A stretch of 64,000 nucleotides of DNA from Agromyces albus (lineage in GTDB: Bacteria > Actinomycetota > Actinomycetes > Actinomycetales > Microbacteriaceae), in NCBI RefSeq assembly GCF_030815405.1, contig NZ_JAUSWX010000001.1, positions 1,736,001 through 1,800,000 of the forward strand, written 5' to 3'. The notes beneath the pieces were generated by a model that was not told the origin of the DNA, made no database searches, and saw nothing but the letters and a program-made list of their open reading frames with translations. Made by a program: the position numbers and the translations under genes. Positions 27,013 through 39,568 of this stretch are shown here, one piece after another; positions within the stretch are counted from its first letter, which is position 1, and the number at the start of each line of letters is the position of its first letter.

Positions 27013-28595
27013 CGTTGGCCCTCCTCGCCCGCACCCTCCTGAGCGGAGACAGCGGCGTTCGACGGCTCGCCCTCGACAACGGGCTCGCCCTCGGCATCCG
27101 ACTCCGACCACATGCCGGCCGCGCGCTCGCGCTCGAGCTCGGCTCGAGCCTCGGCCTTCGCGTCCATGCGCTCGTGGTAGTCGCTGCGGCGCTCGTTGCG
27201 CGTGGCACGTCGTTGCTCGTCGAGACGGAGGTCGGAACCGCGCGGGGCCGTGATGAGCTCGGCGGTGGACGTGAGCGTCGGCTCCCAGTCGAAGACGACT
27301 CCGGCACCGGGGCCGATGACGACAGCCGAACCGGCAGTCGCTCCGGCGCGCACGAGCGCATCTTCGATGCCGAGTCGTGCAAGGCGGTCGGCGAGGTAGC
27401 CGACGGCCTCGTCGTTCGTGAAGTCGGTCTGCGCGACCCATCGCTCGGGCTTCGAGCCGAGCACCCGGTACAGGGTGCCGTAGCTGCCGCCTTCGGCGCG
27501 CACCGTGAATCCGGCGTCGTCGACGCTCCTCGGGCGCATGACGATGCGCGGTGCAGCGGGGGCTTCGGCCGCCTCGCGTCGCGCGTTCTCGACGACCTCG
27601 CCGAGCGCGAACCCGAGTTGACGCAATCCTTCGTGGCTCACCGTGGAGATCTCGAACACGCGGTAGCCGCGCGCCTCGAACTCGGGCCGCACGAACGCGG
27701 CGAGCTCGCGTGCCTCAGGCACGTCGATCTTGTTCAGCGCGATCAACTGCGGCCGCTCGAGCAGCGGCACCTGGCCCTCGGGCACGGGATACGCGCCGAG
27801 CTCGCCGAGGATCACGTCGAGGTCGCTCATCGGGTCGCGGCCCGGCTCGAGCGTCGCGCAGTCGATGACGTGCAGCAGGGCCGAGCAGCGCTCGACGTGG
27901 CGCAGGAACTCGAGCCCGAGGCCCTTGCCCTCGCTCGCGCCCTCGATGAGGCCCGGAACATCGGCGACGGTGAACCGGCTCTCGCCGGCCTGCACGACGC
28001 CGAGGTTCGGATGCAGCGTCGTGAACGGGTAGTCGGCGATCTTGGGGCGCGCCGCCGACAGCGCGGCGATGAGGCTCGACTTGCCGGCCGAGGGGAAGCC
28101 GACGAGCGCGACATCCGCGATCGTCTTCAGCTCGAGGATGACCTCGCCCTCGAACCCGGGCGTGCCGAGCAGCGCGAAGCCGGGAGCCTTCCGCTTCGTC
28201 GACGAGAGCGCGGCATTGCCGAGACCACCCTGGCCGCCGGGCGCGACGACGAATCGCATGCCGGGCTCAGCGAGGTCGGCGAGCTCCTCGCCGTCGTGGT
28301 CCTTCACGACGGTGCCGACGGGCACCGGCAGCTCGAGCGTCTCGCCGGCCGCGCCGGAACGGTGGTCGCCCATGCCGGGTCCGCCGTTCTCCGATGAACG
28401 GTGCGGACGGCGGTGGAAGCCGAGCAGGGTGGTGACGTTCGGGTCGGCGATGAGCACGATGTCGCCACCGTTGCCGCCATTGCCGCCGTCAGGGCCCGCG
28501 AGGGGCTTGAACTTCTCGCGGCGTACTGAGACGCACCCGTTCCCACCGTGACCGGCACGCACGAACAGTGTCACCTCGTCGACGAAGCTGACCAT
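27009..28595 (-). CDS. obg: GTPase Obg (ribosome assembly)
   Basis: A 528-residue Obg. Residues 1-158 are the Gly-rich Obg domain ([34 protein letters not shown]). The G-domain has P-loop [10 protein letters not shown], switch [24 protein letters not shown] and NKID. An OCT domain follows (about residues 350-430), and then an actinobacterial C-terminal extension rich in Arg/Glu. It helps large-subunit maturation. ATG at 28595 is preferred because GAGGAGG lies 9 nt upstream; two in-frame ATG lie slightly upstream. Confidence 0.96.
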   Translation of the reverse strand: MVSFVDEVTLFVRAGHGGNGCVSVRREKFKPLAGPDGGNGGNGGDIVLIADPNVTTLLGFHRRPHRSSENGGPGMGDHRSGAAGETLELPVPVGTVVKDHDGEELADLAEPGMRFVVAPGGQGGLGNAALSSTKRKAPGFALLGTPGFEGEVILELKTIADVALVGFPSAGKSSLIAALSAARPKIADYPFTTLHPNLGVVQAGESRFTVADVPGLIEGASEGKGLGLEFLRHVERCSALLHVIDCATLEPGRDPMSDLDVILGELGAYPVPEGQVPLLERPQLIALNKIDVPEARELAAFVRPEFEARGYRVFEISTVSHEGLRQLGFALGEVVENARREAAEAPAAPRIVMRPRSVDDAGFTVRAEGGSYGTLYRVLGSKPERWVAQTDFTNDEAVGYLADRLARLGIEDALVRAGATAGSAVVIGPGAGVVFDWEPTLTSTAELITAPRGSDLRLDEQRRATRNERRSDYHERMDAKAEARAELERERAAGMWSESDAEGEPVVEGEPSNAAVSAQEGAGEEGQR

Positions 28596-28669
28596 GTGCT
28601 GCATCCTCCTCACGGATGAAAACGCGTGAGGGCGAGCCGAAGCCCGCCCTCACAGAATCGTTCGGTCGA

Positions 28670-28927
28670 CTATTCGCCGGCCGCCACGATGTTGACGACC
28701 TTGCGGCCACCCTTCTTGCCGAACTGGACCGCACCGGCCTCGAGTGCGAAGAGCGTGTCGTCGCCACCGCGACCGACGCCTGCACCGGGGTGGAAGTGCG
28801 TGCCGCGCTGGCGGACGAGAATCTCGCCCGCGCCGACGACCTGGCCGCCGAAGCGCTTCACGCCGAGGCGCTGGGCGTTCGAGTCACGACCGTTGCGAGT
28901 GGAGCTCGCTCCCTTTTTGTGTGCCAT
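28670..28927 (-). CDS. rpmA: 50S ribosomal protein L27
   Basis: An 85-residue L27 with the usual start [20 protein letters not shown]; the N-terminus reaches the peptidyl-transferase centre. It continues with [20 protein letters not shown] and [20 protein letters not shown]. No N-terminal cleavage extension of the Firmicutes kind is present. It lies 21 nt after rplU and 74 nt before obg on the same strand, the standard arrangement. Confidence 0.98.
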   Translation of the reverse strand: MAHKKGASSTRNGRDSNAQRLGVKRFGGQVVGAGEILVRQRGTHFHPGAGVGRGGDDTLFALEAGAVQFGKKGGRKVVNIVAAGE

Positions 28928-28948
28928 GTCTGATTCTCCTTGCGGCCG

Positions 28949-29257
28949 CTACTTGATGCCGGTGACCTTGACGCGCGTGAGCTCCTGACGGTGCCCCTGG
29001 CGCTTCTTGTACCCGGTCTTGTTCTTGAACTTCTGAATCACGATCTTCGGACCGCGGAGGTCGTTGAGGACTTCGGCGGTAACCGTGACCTTGGCAAGCG
29101 ACTCGGCGTCGGAGGTGATCTTCTCGCCGTCGACGAGGAGGACCGCGGCGAGTGAGACGTTGCCGTCCTTGTCTGCCTTGATACGGTCCATCGTCACGAT
29201 GGTGCCGACTTCGACCTTCTCCTGCCGACCGCCGGCGCGCACTACTGCGTAAACCAC
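28949..29257 (-). CDS. rplU: 50S ribosomal protein L21
   Basis: A 102-residue L21, a 23S rRNA-binding protein of the large subunit. Marks: [35 protein letters not shown] and [20 protein letters not shown]. It is the first gene of the rplU-rpmA-obg run. About 200 nt of non-coding sequence upstream probably contains the promoter and a leader. Confidence 0.98.
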   Translation of the reverse strand: MVYAVVRAGGRQEKVEVGTIVTMDRIKADKDGNVSLAAVLLVDGEKITSDAESLAKVTVTAEVLNDLRGPKIVIQKFKNKTGYKKRQGHRQELTRVKVTGIK

Positions 29258-29400
29258 TACTCGTACCTATCTCTGGGGAGCCGGAGCTCCGGCTGCTGAT
29301 GGGATGTCACTGCGCGGGACCCCAGCGGGGAGGAGGGTCGTCACTGCCAGAAAACTGTGCGGGCACACCGTGATAAGCGGTGGCACCAACGGTCGAGTTT
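29258..29400 (-). promoter_or_regulatory. rplU 5' leader region
   Basis: The stretch upstream of rplU has no gene. On the minus strand it carries a self-complementary AGCCGGAGCTCCGGCT (29280-29295) shortly before the ribosome-binding region. L21 leaders are known in Gram-positive bacteria, but I cannot confirm that this matches the known RNA. Confidence 0.3.
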
Positions 29401-29472
29401 ATCCGATCAGGGGTGGCCGGTCAAACGCGCGACTTACGGCGCGTCGCGGACCCTCCCGCGTAGGATCGGCGC

Positions 29473-29751
29473 ATGACCGTGCTCATCGATACGCCACTGT
29501 GGCCCAAGCACGGCACCGTGTGGGCGCACCTCGTGAGCGACGCCTCGATCGAGGAGCTCCAGGCCTTCGCCCGCCGCGTCGGGCTGCCGCCGCGTTCGTT
29601 CGACCTCGACCACTTCGACGTGCCCGTCGAGCGGTACGACGAGCTCGTCGCGGCCGGCGCAGAGCCGGTCTCGCCGCGCGAGCTCGTCGCCCGGCTCCGC
29701 CGCAGCGGGCTGCGGGTCACGCCGCGTGAACGGCGTGCCCGCGCGTCGGGA

Positions 29752-29769
<18 letters not shown>
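29473..29769 (+). CDS. DUF4031 protein
   Basis: A 98-residue DUF4031 protein beginning MTVLIDTPLWPKHGTVWAHL, with the conserved HLVSDASIEELQAFA and FDLDHFDVPVERYDEL. The conserved acidic and His residues suggest metal binding, but the role is unknown. It is convergent with rne and overlaps its 3' end by 18 nt. Confidence 0.85.
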
Positions 29770-32370
<2,601 letters not shown>

Positions 32371-32645
32371 CTCTGGTGCACTCCTACGCCGGTTCCGACG
32401 GCCGCGCCGTCGTTCCGTACTCGTCTCGAGCGGTTCTACGCCGTGCGCAGAACCGCCAATCCTTCATTACTGCGACCGGCAGGTTGCCTGTGTCGCCACG
32501 TCTCGCGGTGCGTTCGCCCGCCCACTCGGATGCGGTGCATCCTCAAAGCCTTCATTGGCGTCGTGCCGGGCGCGGCCCGGACGACTCATTCGATTATCGC
32601 ACGGTCTCACAGCATGGTGTGGATACGGCGTGCCATAATCCGAGC

Positions 32646-33272
32646 ATGGCGGACTCTTCCCGGCAGGCTCGGCCCGTCGCCCTGGCGATCCTCCTCGTGA
32701 TCGCAGGGGCCCTCGGCCTCCTCGCCGCGTTCGAACTGTCGGTCGAGAAGGTGCTCTCGCTCGCCGATGCCGGCCATGTTCCGTCGTGCAATGTCGGCGT
32801 TCTCGTCGGATGCAGCGTGAATCTCGACTCCGCCCAGGGAGAGGTGTTCGGGTTCCCGAACCCGTTCATCGGCCTCATGGCGTGGCCGGCGGTGATCTTC
32901 GTCGGAGTGGCGGTGCTCGCCGGCGCACGCTTCCCACGCTGGTTCTGGGTCGTCTTCAACCTCGGCGTGGCCGGTGCGCTCGTGTTCGTGGTCTGGCTCA
33001 TCGCGCAGAGCATCTACGTGCTCTACGTGCTCTGCCCGTGGTGCATGCTCACCTGGGCGGTGACGATCCCAACGTTCTGGGCGGTCACCCTGCACAACCT
33101 GCGAGCCGGGAATATTCCCTCATCGGCACGTGTGCAGCGCGTTGCGGCCGCGTGGTTCAAGTGGATCCCGCTCATCACCGTCGTCTGCTACGGCATCGTC
33201 GTCGCGCTCGCACAAGTGCACATGAACGCGATCCCGCTCGTGATGATCGACCTGCAGAACCTGTCCCGCTGA
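32646..33272 (+). CDS. Vitamin K epoxide reductase-family membrane protein
   Basis: A 208-residue VKOR-family quinone-linked thiol oxidoreductase with four or five membrane helices. It has the loop Cys pair (PSCNVGVLVGCSVNLDSAQG), the conserved Ser in VFGFPNPFIGLMAW, and the active-site VLCPWCMLTW (CxxC). In actinobacteria VKOR re-oxidises a DsbA-like partner so that exported proteins gain disulphides; no DsbA gene is adjacent. CATAAT at 32634-32639 ends 6 nt before the ATG and no Shine-Dalgarno is seen, so the mRNA may be leaderless. Confidence 0.93.
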   Translation: MADSSRQARPVALAILLVIAGALGLLAAFELSVEKVLSLADAGHVPSCNVGVLVGCSVNLDSAQGEVFGFPNPFIGLMAWPAVIFVGVAVLAGARFPRWFWVVFNLGVAGALVFVVWLIAQSIYVLYVLCPWCMLTWAVTIPTFWAVTLHNLRAGNIPSSARVQRVAAAWFKWIPLITVVCYGIVVALAQVHMNAIPLVMIDLQNLSR

Positions 33273-33286
33273 GTCGAGGGGCGCCC

Positions 33287-33309
33287 GCCGGCCGGTTCAA
33301 CCGGCCGGC
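33287..33309. terminator. Bidirectional hairpin between convergent genes
   Basis: GCCGGCCGG, loop TTCAA, CCGGCCGGC: a perfect inverted repeat between the VKOR gene and ndk stops. No T-run on either side, so termination efficiency is uncertain, but position and strength fit a shared terminator. Confidence 0.65.
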
Positions 33310-33320
33310 CTGGCATCCGC

Positions 33321-33743
33321 TCAGGTGAACCAGAGGTCGAGTTCGCGCTCGGCCGACTCGGGCGAGTCCGAGCCGTGGATCAGGTTCTGCTGCACGCGCA
33401 GGCCCCAATCACGGCCGAAGTCGCCGCGGATCGTGCCGGGGGCCGCGGTCGTCGGGTCGGTCGCCCCCGAGAGCGAGCGGATTCCCTCGATCACCCGGTT
33501 GCCGGCGACGCGCATGGCGACCACCGGCCCGGACTGCATGAATTCGACGAGCGGCTCGTAGAACGGCTTGCCCTCATGCTCGGCGTAGTGCTTCGCGAGG
33601 ATCTCGCGGTCGGCCTGGACGAGCCGGATGTCGACGAGGGAATAGCCCTTCGCCTCGATGCGACGGAGGATCTCTCCGGTGAGGTTGCGTGCGACGCCGT
33701 CGGGCTTGACGATCACGAGGGTCTCTTCGATCGGGGTGGTCAT
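33321..33743 (-). CDS. ndk: Nucleoside diphosphate kinase
   Basis: A 140-residue Ndk, which balances NTP and dNTP pools by gamma-phosphate transfer. Marks: ETLVIVKPDGVARNLTGEIL, YAEHEGKPFYEPLVEFM and the active-site His in NLIHGSDSPESAERE. The ATG at 33743 overlaps the DUF4233 gene stop by 4 nt. It is the last gene of ileS-folC-DUF4233-ndk. Confidence 0.97.
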   Translation of the reverse strand: MTTPIEETLVIVKPDGVARNLTGEILRRIEAKGYSLVDIRLVQADREILAKHYAEHEGKPFYEPLVEFMQSGPVVAMRVAGNRVIEGIRSLSGATDPTTAAPGTIRGDFGRDWGLRVQQNLIHGSDSPESAERELDLWFT

Positions 33744-34141
33744 TCCTGTTCCTTTCCTGGATCGGCTGCAGCCGTCCGTGCTCGGTCGATTCGTGCGCCG
33801 ACGACCATGCAGTACCACCACATGCCGCCGAACAGTGCCCCGACGACGAACATCGTCGGGTTGAGGAACCCCGCGGCGAGGATCAGCGCCTGGATGAGCC
33901 AGCCGAGCGCATACGCCCAGCGGAATCGCAGCAGGCCGATCGTCGCGATGAGCGCGACGATCATGACGCCGCCCGCGAGGAGCGCGACCCAGGCGGGCAG
34001 GTCGCCCTCGCCGGCAGGAGCCGCGAGGCCCCAGATGACGAGCGACGCGAGGAAGACGACGATCACCTCGAAGGCGAGCACGATCGACGCGAGGGTCTGC
34101 TGCAGGGAGCGCGGCGCCGCGGCGGGTGCGGCCTCGCTCAT
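33740..34141 (-). CDS. DUF4233 membrane protein
   Basis: A 133-residue membrane protein with four hydrophobic segments (IVLAFEVIVVFLASLVIWGLA, WVALLAGGVMIVALIATIGLL, ALGWLIQALILAAGFL, and MFVVGALFGGMWWYCMVVGA). This family is found between folC and ndk across actinobacteria, as here; its role is unknown. Both ends overlap neighbours by 4 nt, showing tight translational coupling. Confidence 0.88.
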   Translation of the reverse strand: MSEAAPAAAPRSLQQTLASIVLAFEVIVVFLASLVIWGLAAPAGEGDLPAWVALLAGGVMIVALIATIGLLRFRWAYALGWLIQALILAAGFLNPTMFVVGALFGGMWWYCMVVGARIDRARTAAADPGKEQE

Positions 34142-35517
34142 GCGCGGCCCCATCCGCGGTCGGCGGCGATGGCCATCGCCTCGCCGACGAGGGCGATCGA
34201 GCCCGTGACGACGACGGCACGCTTCGGCGCATCGGCCGCCCACCCGCGCGCGTCCTCGAGTGCGTCGTCGATGCGCTCCGCGAACTGCACGCGCTCTGCG
34301 CCGACGCGGGCGGCCACGAACGCGGCGAGCTCCGCCGCGGGCAGGGCCCGGTCGGATTCGGGTTCGGTCACGACGAAGATGCCAGCGGTGCCCGCGAGGG
34401 CGTCGACGATGCCGGCGGCGTCCTTGTCGGCGAGCACGCCGAACACGAACGCGACCTCGTCGAAGTCGAAGTACTCGTCGAGGGCCGTCACGAGCGCTGC
34501 GGCGCCGTGGGGGTTGTGCGCCGCGTCGACGAGCACCGCTGGGTCGGCGGCGATGCTCTGCAGGCGCCCGGGGGATGACGCGGTGCCGAGCCCCTCGTGC
34601 ACGACCTCGTCAGCGAGCCGCACCGCTCCCCCGCCGATGAACGTCTCGACGGCGGCGACGGCGACGGCCGCGTTCTCGGCCTGGTGGCGCCCGAAGAGCG
34701 GCAGCACGACCTCGGTGTACTCCCCTGCCAGGCCCCGGATCGACACGAGCTGGCCGCCCACGGCCACGCGGGAGTCGAGCACGTCGAAGGCGTCTCCTTC
34801 GAATGCGAGGCTCGACTCGGTGAACTCGGCGGCTTCCGCGAGCACCGCGCGCGCTGCGTCGGGCTGCTTCGCCGAGACGACGGATGCCGCGGGCTTGATG
34901 ATGCCCGACTTCGTGCGTGAGATCGCCTCGATCGTCGACCCGAGCCGGCTCTGGTGGTCGAGCGCAATGGGCGTGAACACCGCGACCTGGCCGTCGGCGA
35001 CGTTCGTCGAGTCCCACTCGCCGCCCATGCCGACCTCGAGCACGACCACGTCGACCGGAGCGTCGGCGAAGCACGCGAACGCGAGCACCGTGAGCACCTC
35101 GAAGAACGTGAGCGGCGCGGAATCGGTCGCCTCGAGCTCGGCGTCGACCATCGCGATGAACGGCGCGGTCTCCTCCCAGTTGCGAGCGATCGCCTCATCG
35201 GAGATGGGCTCGCCGTCGATGCGGATCCGTTCGGTGAACCGCTCGAGGTGCGGGCTCGTGAGCAGGCCCGTGCGCAGGCCCGACGCACGCAGGAGGCTCT
35301 CGATCATGCGGCTCGTCGAGGTCTTGCCGTTCGTGCCCGTGATGTGGATGACGGGCGCCGCGCGGTGCGGGTCGCCGAGCAGTTCGACGGCACGCCGGGT
35401 GGGCTGCAGCCGGGGCTCGGGCGAGCCCTCGCCCACTCGTGCGAGCAGCGTCTCGTAGACGGCGTCGGCGGCCTCGCGCTCTTCGCGGTCGAAGGCCTCG
35501 GTCTGGTCGTCGGTCAT
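34138..35517 (-). CDS. folC: Bifunctional dihydrofolate/folylpolyglutamate synthase
   Basis: A 459-residue Mur-ligase-fold enzyme that adds glutamate to folates. Visible: the ATP P-loop [17 protein letters not shown], the folate region [46 protein letters not shown] with the metal-binding His, and [12 protein letters not shown] in the C-terminal domain. The ATG at 35517 overlaps the ileS stop by 4 nt. Confidence 0.94.
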   Translation of the reverse strand: MTDDQTEAFDREEREAADAVYETLLARVGEGSPEPRLQPTRRAVELLGDPHRAAPVIHITGTNGKTSTSRMIESLLRASGLRTGLLTSPHLERFTERIRIDGEPISDEAIARNWEETAPFIAMVDAELEATDSAPLTFFEVLTVLAFACFADAPVDVVVLEVGMGGEWDSTNVADGQVAVFTPIALDHQSRLGSTIEAISRTKSGIIKPAASVVSAKQPDAARAVLAEAAEFTESSLAFEGDAFDVLDSRVAVGGQLVSIRGLAGEYTEVVLPLFGRHQAENAAVAVAAVETFIGGGAVRLADEVVHEGLGTASSPGRLQSIAADPAVLVDAAHNPHGAAALVTALDEYFDFDEVAFVFGVLADKDAAGIVDALAGTAGIFVVTEPESDRALPAAELAAFVAARVGAERVQFAERIDDALEDARGWAADAPKRAVVVTGSIALVGEAMAIAADRGWGRA

Positions 35518-38500
35518 CGCTGCTCCAAGTCGATGAGAAGGGCGGATCCATCGCCGACGGGCTTCGCGGCGACGGCGTTCGCGACATCGGATGCCGCGGC
35601 GATGTCGAGTTCCACCGCGAGCGTCTCGCCCGCGATCAGCCCACGGTGCCGGGTCGCCGCCTCGGCGCCGGCGTGATCGAGCGTGAGGCCGAGGCGGATC
35701 CGGTCGCCCACGGCGAGCCCGGCTGACTTCCTCGCCTCTTGAACGGCACGCACGACGTCGCGAGCGAGGCCCTCCGCCGCGAGCTCGGGCGTCGTGGAGG
35801 TGTCGAGGATGACGAATCCGCCGTCGGCGAGGAGCGCGAGCGCTCGCGACCCGTCGCCCGCGCCACCGGCTTCGAGCACCAGGTCGTACTCGCCGGCCTC
35901 GAGGGCGATGCCGCCCGCGACGACGGTGTCGCCGTCGAGCGTCCAGTCGCCGTCGCGCGCGGCCTTGATCGCCTGCTGCACGGTCTTGCCGAGCCGCGGC
36001 CCGGCCGCGCGCGCGTTGACGGTGAGCCGCTTCGTGACGCCGTAGGCGCCCGCGCTCGACTCGTCGAGGGCGACGAGGTCGACGGCCTTGACGTTGAGCT
36101 CGTCGCGGAGGATGCCCTCGAACGGCGCGAGCGCCGCGGCATCCGTCGTGACGACCGTGAGGCTCGCAAGTGGCAGTCGCACCCGGCGACCGGACTGCTT
36201 GCGCAGCGAGAGCGCCGCCGAGCTGATCTCGCGCACGGAATCCATTGCGGCGACGAGCGCCGGATCGGCTGGGAACTCCGCCGCCTCGGGCCAGTCGGTG
36301 AGGTGCACGCTGCGCCCGCCGGTGAGTCCCCGCCAGATCTTGTCGGAGACGAGCGGCAGAAGCGGCGCCGCGAGCCGCGTGAGCGTCTCGAGCACGGTGA
36401 AGAGCGTGTCGAACGCCTCACGACCGGCGCCGTCAGTGCCGACCCCCGCCCAGAACCGGTCGCGCGAGCGCCGGACGTACCAGTTGGTGAGCACGTCGCC
36501 GAAGTCCCGGAGCTTCGCCGCTGCGAGCGGCGAGTCGAAGTCCTCGAGATCGGCTGTGACCGCGGTCACGAGGTCGCCGAGCTTCGCGAGCAGGTACCGG
36601 TCGAGCACATCCGGCGAGGAGGTTTGGCGGGATGCCTCGTAGCCACCCTCGCGAGCGGTGTTCGCGTAGAGCGAGAAGAAGTACCACGTGCTCCAGAGCG
36701 GCAGCATGAGCTGTCGCACGCCCTCGCGGATGCCCTCCTCGGTGACGATGAGGTTGCCGCCGCGCAGCACCGAGCTCGACATCAGGAACCAGCGCATCGC
36801 GTCGGAGCCGTCGCGGTCGAACACCTCGTTGACGTCGGGGTAGTTGCGCAGCGACTTCGACATCTTCTGGCCGTCGTTGCCGAGCACGATGCCGTGGCTC
36901 ACGACGTTCTTGAACGCGGGGCGGCCGAAGAGCGCCGTGGAGAGCACGTGCAGTGTGTAGAACCATCCGCGAGTCTGCCCGATGTACTCGACGATGAAGT
37001 CGGCCGGGTTGTGCGCCTCGAAGAACTCACGGTTCTCGAAGGGGTAGTGCACCTGGGCGAACGGCATCGAGCCCGAGTCGAACCACACGTCGAGCACGTC
37101 GGGGATGCGTCGCATCGTCGCGCGGCCGCTCGGGTCGTCGGGGTTCGGACGCGTGAGCTCGTCGATGTAGGGCCGGTGCAAGTCGGGCTCGCCGGCGGCG
37201 TTCACCGGGAGCGCGCCGAAGTCGCGCTGGAGCTCGGCGAGCGAGCCGTAGACGTCGACGCGCGGGAACGCGGGATCGTCGCTCTTCCACACCGGGATGG
37301 GCGAGCCCCAGTATCGATTGCGGCTGATCGACCAGTCGCGGGCGCCGCCGATCCACTTGCCGAACTGGCCGTCTTTGACGTTGTCGGGCACCCAGTTGAT
37401 CTGCTGGTTGAGCTCGACCATCGAATAGCGGAATTCGGGCACGCGGATGAACCAGCTCGAGACCGCCTTGTAGATGAGCGGATTGCGGCAGCGCCAGCAG
37501 TGCGGGTACGAGTGCTCGTAGCTCGCCTGGCGAAGCAAGCGCCCTTCGGCCTTGAGGATCTGGGTGAGCGGCTTGTTGGCGTCGCTCCAGAGCAGGCCCG
37601 CGACATCCGTGACGTCGGGCAGGAACCTGCCGCCCTCATCGAGCGAGATGACCACAGGGATGCCGGAGGCCTCGCCGATCTTCTGGTCTTCTTCACCGTA
37701 GGCGGGCGCCAGGTGCACGATGCCGGTGCCGTCTTCGGTCGTGACGTAGTCGGCCACGAGGACGCGCCAGGCACGCTGCAGCCCGAAGTGCTCGACGTCG
37801 GCGTAGTACTCGAAGAGGCGGTCGTAGGTGACGTCGGCCAGTTCGGCTCCGCGCACCGTGCGCGACACCGCGGCGCGCGCGTCATCGGCGGCCTCGTAGC
37901 CGAGCTCCTTGGCGTAGTTGCCGACGAGATCGAGCGCGAGGAGGTACTCGCCGCCGAGCACCTCGGTGTCGGATGCACCGACCCGCTCGCGGAGTACCGT
38001 CGCGTCGGGCGTGCCGTTCGGGCCCGCCGGCACGACCGCGTACTCGATATCGGGGCCGACCGCGAGCGCGAAGTTCGTCGGCAGCGTCCACGGCGTCGTG
38101 GTCCAGGCGAGGGCCCGCACGGCCGTGAGCCCGAGCGACTCCGCCTTGGGCCCGGTCAGCGGGAAGGTGACCGTCACCGTCTGGTCTTGACGCATCTTGT
38201 AGACGTCGTCGTCCATGCGCAGCTCGTGGTTCGAGAGCGGCGTCTGGTCGCGCCAGCAGTACGGCAGCACCCGGTAGCCCTCGTAGGCGAGGCCCTCGTC
38301 GTGCAGGGTCTTGAACGCCCAGATGACGGATTCCATGAAGGTCACGTCGAGCGTCTTGTAGTCGTTCTCGAAGTCCACCCAGCGCGCCTGGCGCGTGACG
38401 TACTCCTCCCACTCCTTCGTGTAGCGGAGCACGGCGTCGCGAGCGGCCTGGTTGAACGCCGCGATGCCCATCTCCTCGATCTCGCTCTTGTCGGTGATGC

Positions 38501-38819
38501 CGAGCTGGCGCTCCGCCTCGAGCTCGGCGGGGAGGCCGTGGGTGTCCCAGCCGAACCGGCGGTGCACCTGGTAGCCGCGCATCGTCTGGAAGCGCGGGAA
38601 GAGGTCTTTCGCATAGCCCGTGAGCAGGTGGCCATAGTGCGGGAGGCCGTTGGCGAACGGCGGGCCGTCGTAGAACACCCACTCGCGCGCGCCCTCGCGC
38701 TGGTCGACCGAGGCCTGGAAGGTGCCATCGGCCTTCCAGAAGGCCAGCACCTCGCGCTCGACGGCGGGGAAGTCGGGCGACGGGGCGACGCCGTGGTCGT
38801 CTGGGGTACGCGGGTACAC
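35514..38819 (-). CDS. ileS: Isoleucyl-tRNA synthetase
   Basis: An 1101-residue class I synthetase that charges tRNA-Ile. The HIGH-type motif is [15 protein letters not shown] (about residue 55), the KMSKS loop is [14 protein letters not shown], and an editing domain follows the first half of the Rossmann fold ([16 protein letters not shown]). The C-terminal anticodon-binding region includes FWAGVG and the extended tail typical of this eukaryote-like IleS type, which is often insensitive to mupirocin (family knowledge, not tested). GTG start at 38819, with AAGGAG 5 nt upstream. A T-box leader precedes it. Confidence 0.96.
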   Translation of the reverse strand: MYPRTPDDHGVAPSPDFPAVEREVLAFWKADGTFQASVDQREGAREWVFYDGPPFANGLPHYGHLLTGYAKDLFPRFQTMRGYQVHRRFGWDTHGLPAELEAERQLGITDKSEIEEMGIAAFNQAARDAVLRYTKEWEEYVTRQARWVDFENDYKTLDVTFMESVIWAFKTLHDEGLAYEGYRVLPYCWRDQTPLSNHELRMDDDVYKMRQDQTVTVTFPLTGPKAESLGLTAVRALAWTTTPWTLPTNFALAVGPDIEYAVVPAGPNGTPDATVLRERVGASDTEVLGGEYLLALDLVGNYAKELGYEAADDARAAVSRTVRGAELADVTYDRLFEYYADVEHFGLQRAWRVLVADYVTTEDGTGIVHLAPAYGEEDQKIGEASGIPVVISLDEGGRFLPDVTDVAGLLWSDANKPLTQILKAEGRLLRQASYEHSYPHCWRCRNPLIYKAVSSWFIRVPEFRYSMVELNQQINWVPDNVKDGQFGKWIGGARDWSISRNRYWGSPIPVWKSDDPAFPRVDVYGSLAELQRDFGALPVNAAGEPDLHRPYIDELTRPNPDDPSGRATMRRIPDVLDVWFDSGSMPFAQVHYPFENREFFEAHNPADFIVEYIGQTRGWFYTLHVLSTALFGRPAFKNVVSHGIVLGNDGQKMSKSLRNYPDVNEVFDRDGSDAMRWFLMSSSVLRGGNLIVTEEGIREGVRQLMLPLWSTWYFFSLYANTAREGGYEASRQTSSPDVLDRYLLAKLGDLVTAVTADLEDFDSPLAAAKLRDFGDVLTNWYVRRSRDRFWAGVGTDGAGREAFDTLFTVLETLTRLAAPLLPLVSDKIWRGLTGGRSVHLTDWPEAAEFPADPALVAAMDSVREISSAALSLRKQSGRRVRLPLASLTVVTTDAAALAPFEGILRDELNVKAVDLVALDESSAGAYGVTKRLTVNARAAGPRLGKTVQQAIKAARDGDWTLDGDTVVAGGIALEAGEYDLVLEAGGAGDGSRALALLADGGFVILDTSTTPELAAEGLARDVVRAVQEARKSAGLAVGDRIRLGLTLDHAGAEAATRHRGLIAGETLAVELDIAAASDVANAVAAKPVGDGSALLIDLEQR

Positions 38820-39040
38820 GCTCGCTCCTTGCGGGGACGGATGCTCACACGAGGACGCCGGCCGCTCGATCGAGCTCCGCCGCGGTACCACCTCGCTTGC
38901 CCCGGATGCTCCGGGACCCCTCATTGTCGGCTGTGACGGGCCTGCCCGTTCGGTTCTAGTGACGAGCGGATGCCTCGAGGCATCCGTTCGCGTTCTTCCG
39001 AAGACTCCCCGGTGATGGCCGGATCGATGTCGGTCGCCCC
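38820..39040 (-). promoter_or_regulatory. Isoleucine T-box riboswitch upstream of ileS
   Basis: On the minus strand the leader has the T-box sequence GAGGTGGTACCGCGG (around 38879-38893), whose TGGT (38887-38890) pairs with the tRNA NCCA end. Upstream, a short Stem I region contains ATC (39016-39014), an Ile codon, as specifier, followed by GGGGAGTCTTCGGAAGAACG. The ribosome-binding site AAGGAG (38825-38830) lies at the end and TCCT-bearing sequence before it could sequester it, matching the translational T-boxes known before actinobacterial ileS. A weak -10 (TAAGCT, about 39041-39046) lies at the end of the gntR gene. Confidence 0.9.
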
Positions 39041-39043
39041 AGC

Positions 39044-39439
39044 TTATCGTGTCGCCGCCGGACGAACCATGCCGTGGGCCGACGGGCTCCACCGGTACGC
39101 CTCGCTGATGAGCTCGAGCAGGGCCTGCTCGGGAACGTCGTGCGCCTTCGCCTCGTCGACGAGGTCATGGATGGCGCCCGCGAGGGCGCCGTGGCCGCCG
39201 ATGCGCACGGCGACCACCGCGCCGCGCCCTCGGTGCAGCTCGATGAGGTGCTCGTCGCGCAGCAGCCGGTAGGCGCGGAGCACGGTGTGCATGTTGACGT
39301 CGAGCGAGGACGCGAGCTCGCGCGCCGCCGGAAGGCGTTCGCCTCCCGAGATGCGGCCGTCGATGATCGACGCCCTGATCGCCGAGGCGAGTTGTTCGTA
39401 GAGCGGCGTCGATCGAGCCGGGTCGATGCGGATGAGCAC
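39044..39439 (-). CDS. GntR-family (YtrA-type) regulator
   Basis: A 131-residue short GntR regulator: N-terminal winged HTH ([58 protein letters not shown]) and only about 55 residues after it, the size of the YtrA subfamily that controls ABC transporters. It is divergent from the oligopeptide-type importer genes, with an 8-bp inverted repeat close to its own GTG start. It probably represses itself and perhaps that importer. Confidence 0.9.
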   Translation of the reverse strand: MLIRIDPARSTPLYEQLASAIRASIIDGRISGGERLPAARELASSLDVNMHTVLRAYRLLRDEHLIELHRGRGAVVAVRIGGHGALAGAIHDLVDEAKAHDVPEQALLELISEAYRWSPSAHGMVRPAATR

Positions 39440-39451
39440 GTGTTGAGTCTA

Positions 39452-39474
39452 TTGTTCTATCGAAAGTAGAACAA
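39452..39474. promoter_or_regulatory. Candidate operator of the YtrA-type regulator
   Basis: TTGTTCTA (39452-39459) and TAGAACAA (39467-39474) form a perfect inverted repeat with a 7-nt spacer, in an A/T-rich patch between the gntR gene and the importer operon. Size and place fit a dimeric regulator overlapping the gntR promoter. Confidence 0.6.
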
Positions 39475-39568
39475 GTTGCTTGTTGCCCGCGACGCGCGGT
39501 GACAGGATGAGTCCGGGCACGCGACGAAGGGCGCCCCGACTTCAATTCCCCCTCCTGCTAGGACCTCG

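Noticed and set aside
35739..38936. A 1065-codon open frame on the plus strand opposite ileS
   Set aside because: Its sequence is Arg/Glu/Val-rich with no domain. IleS on the other strand has all synthetase motifs; the frame is open because of high GC content.
38969..38986. Perfect palindrome GGATGCCTCGAGGCATCC considered as a terminator
   Set aside because: It lies inside the T-box leader, has no T-run, and fits an internal leader stem.
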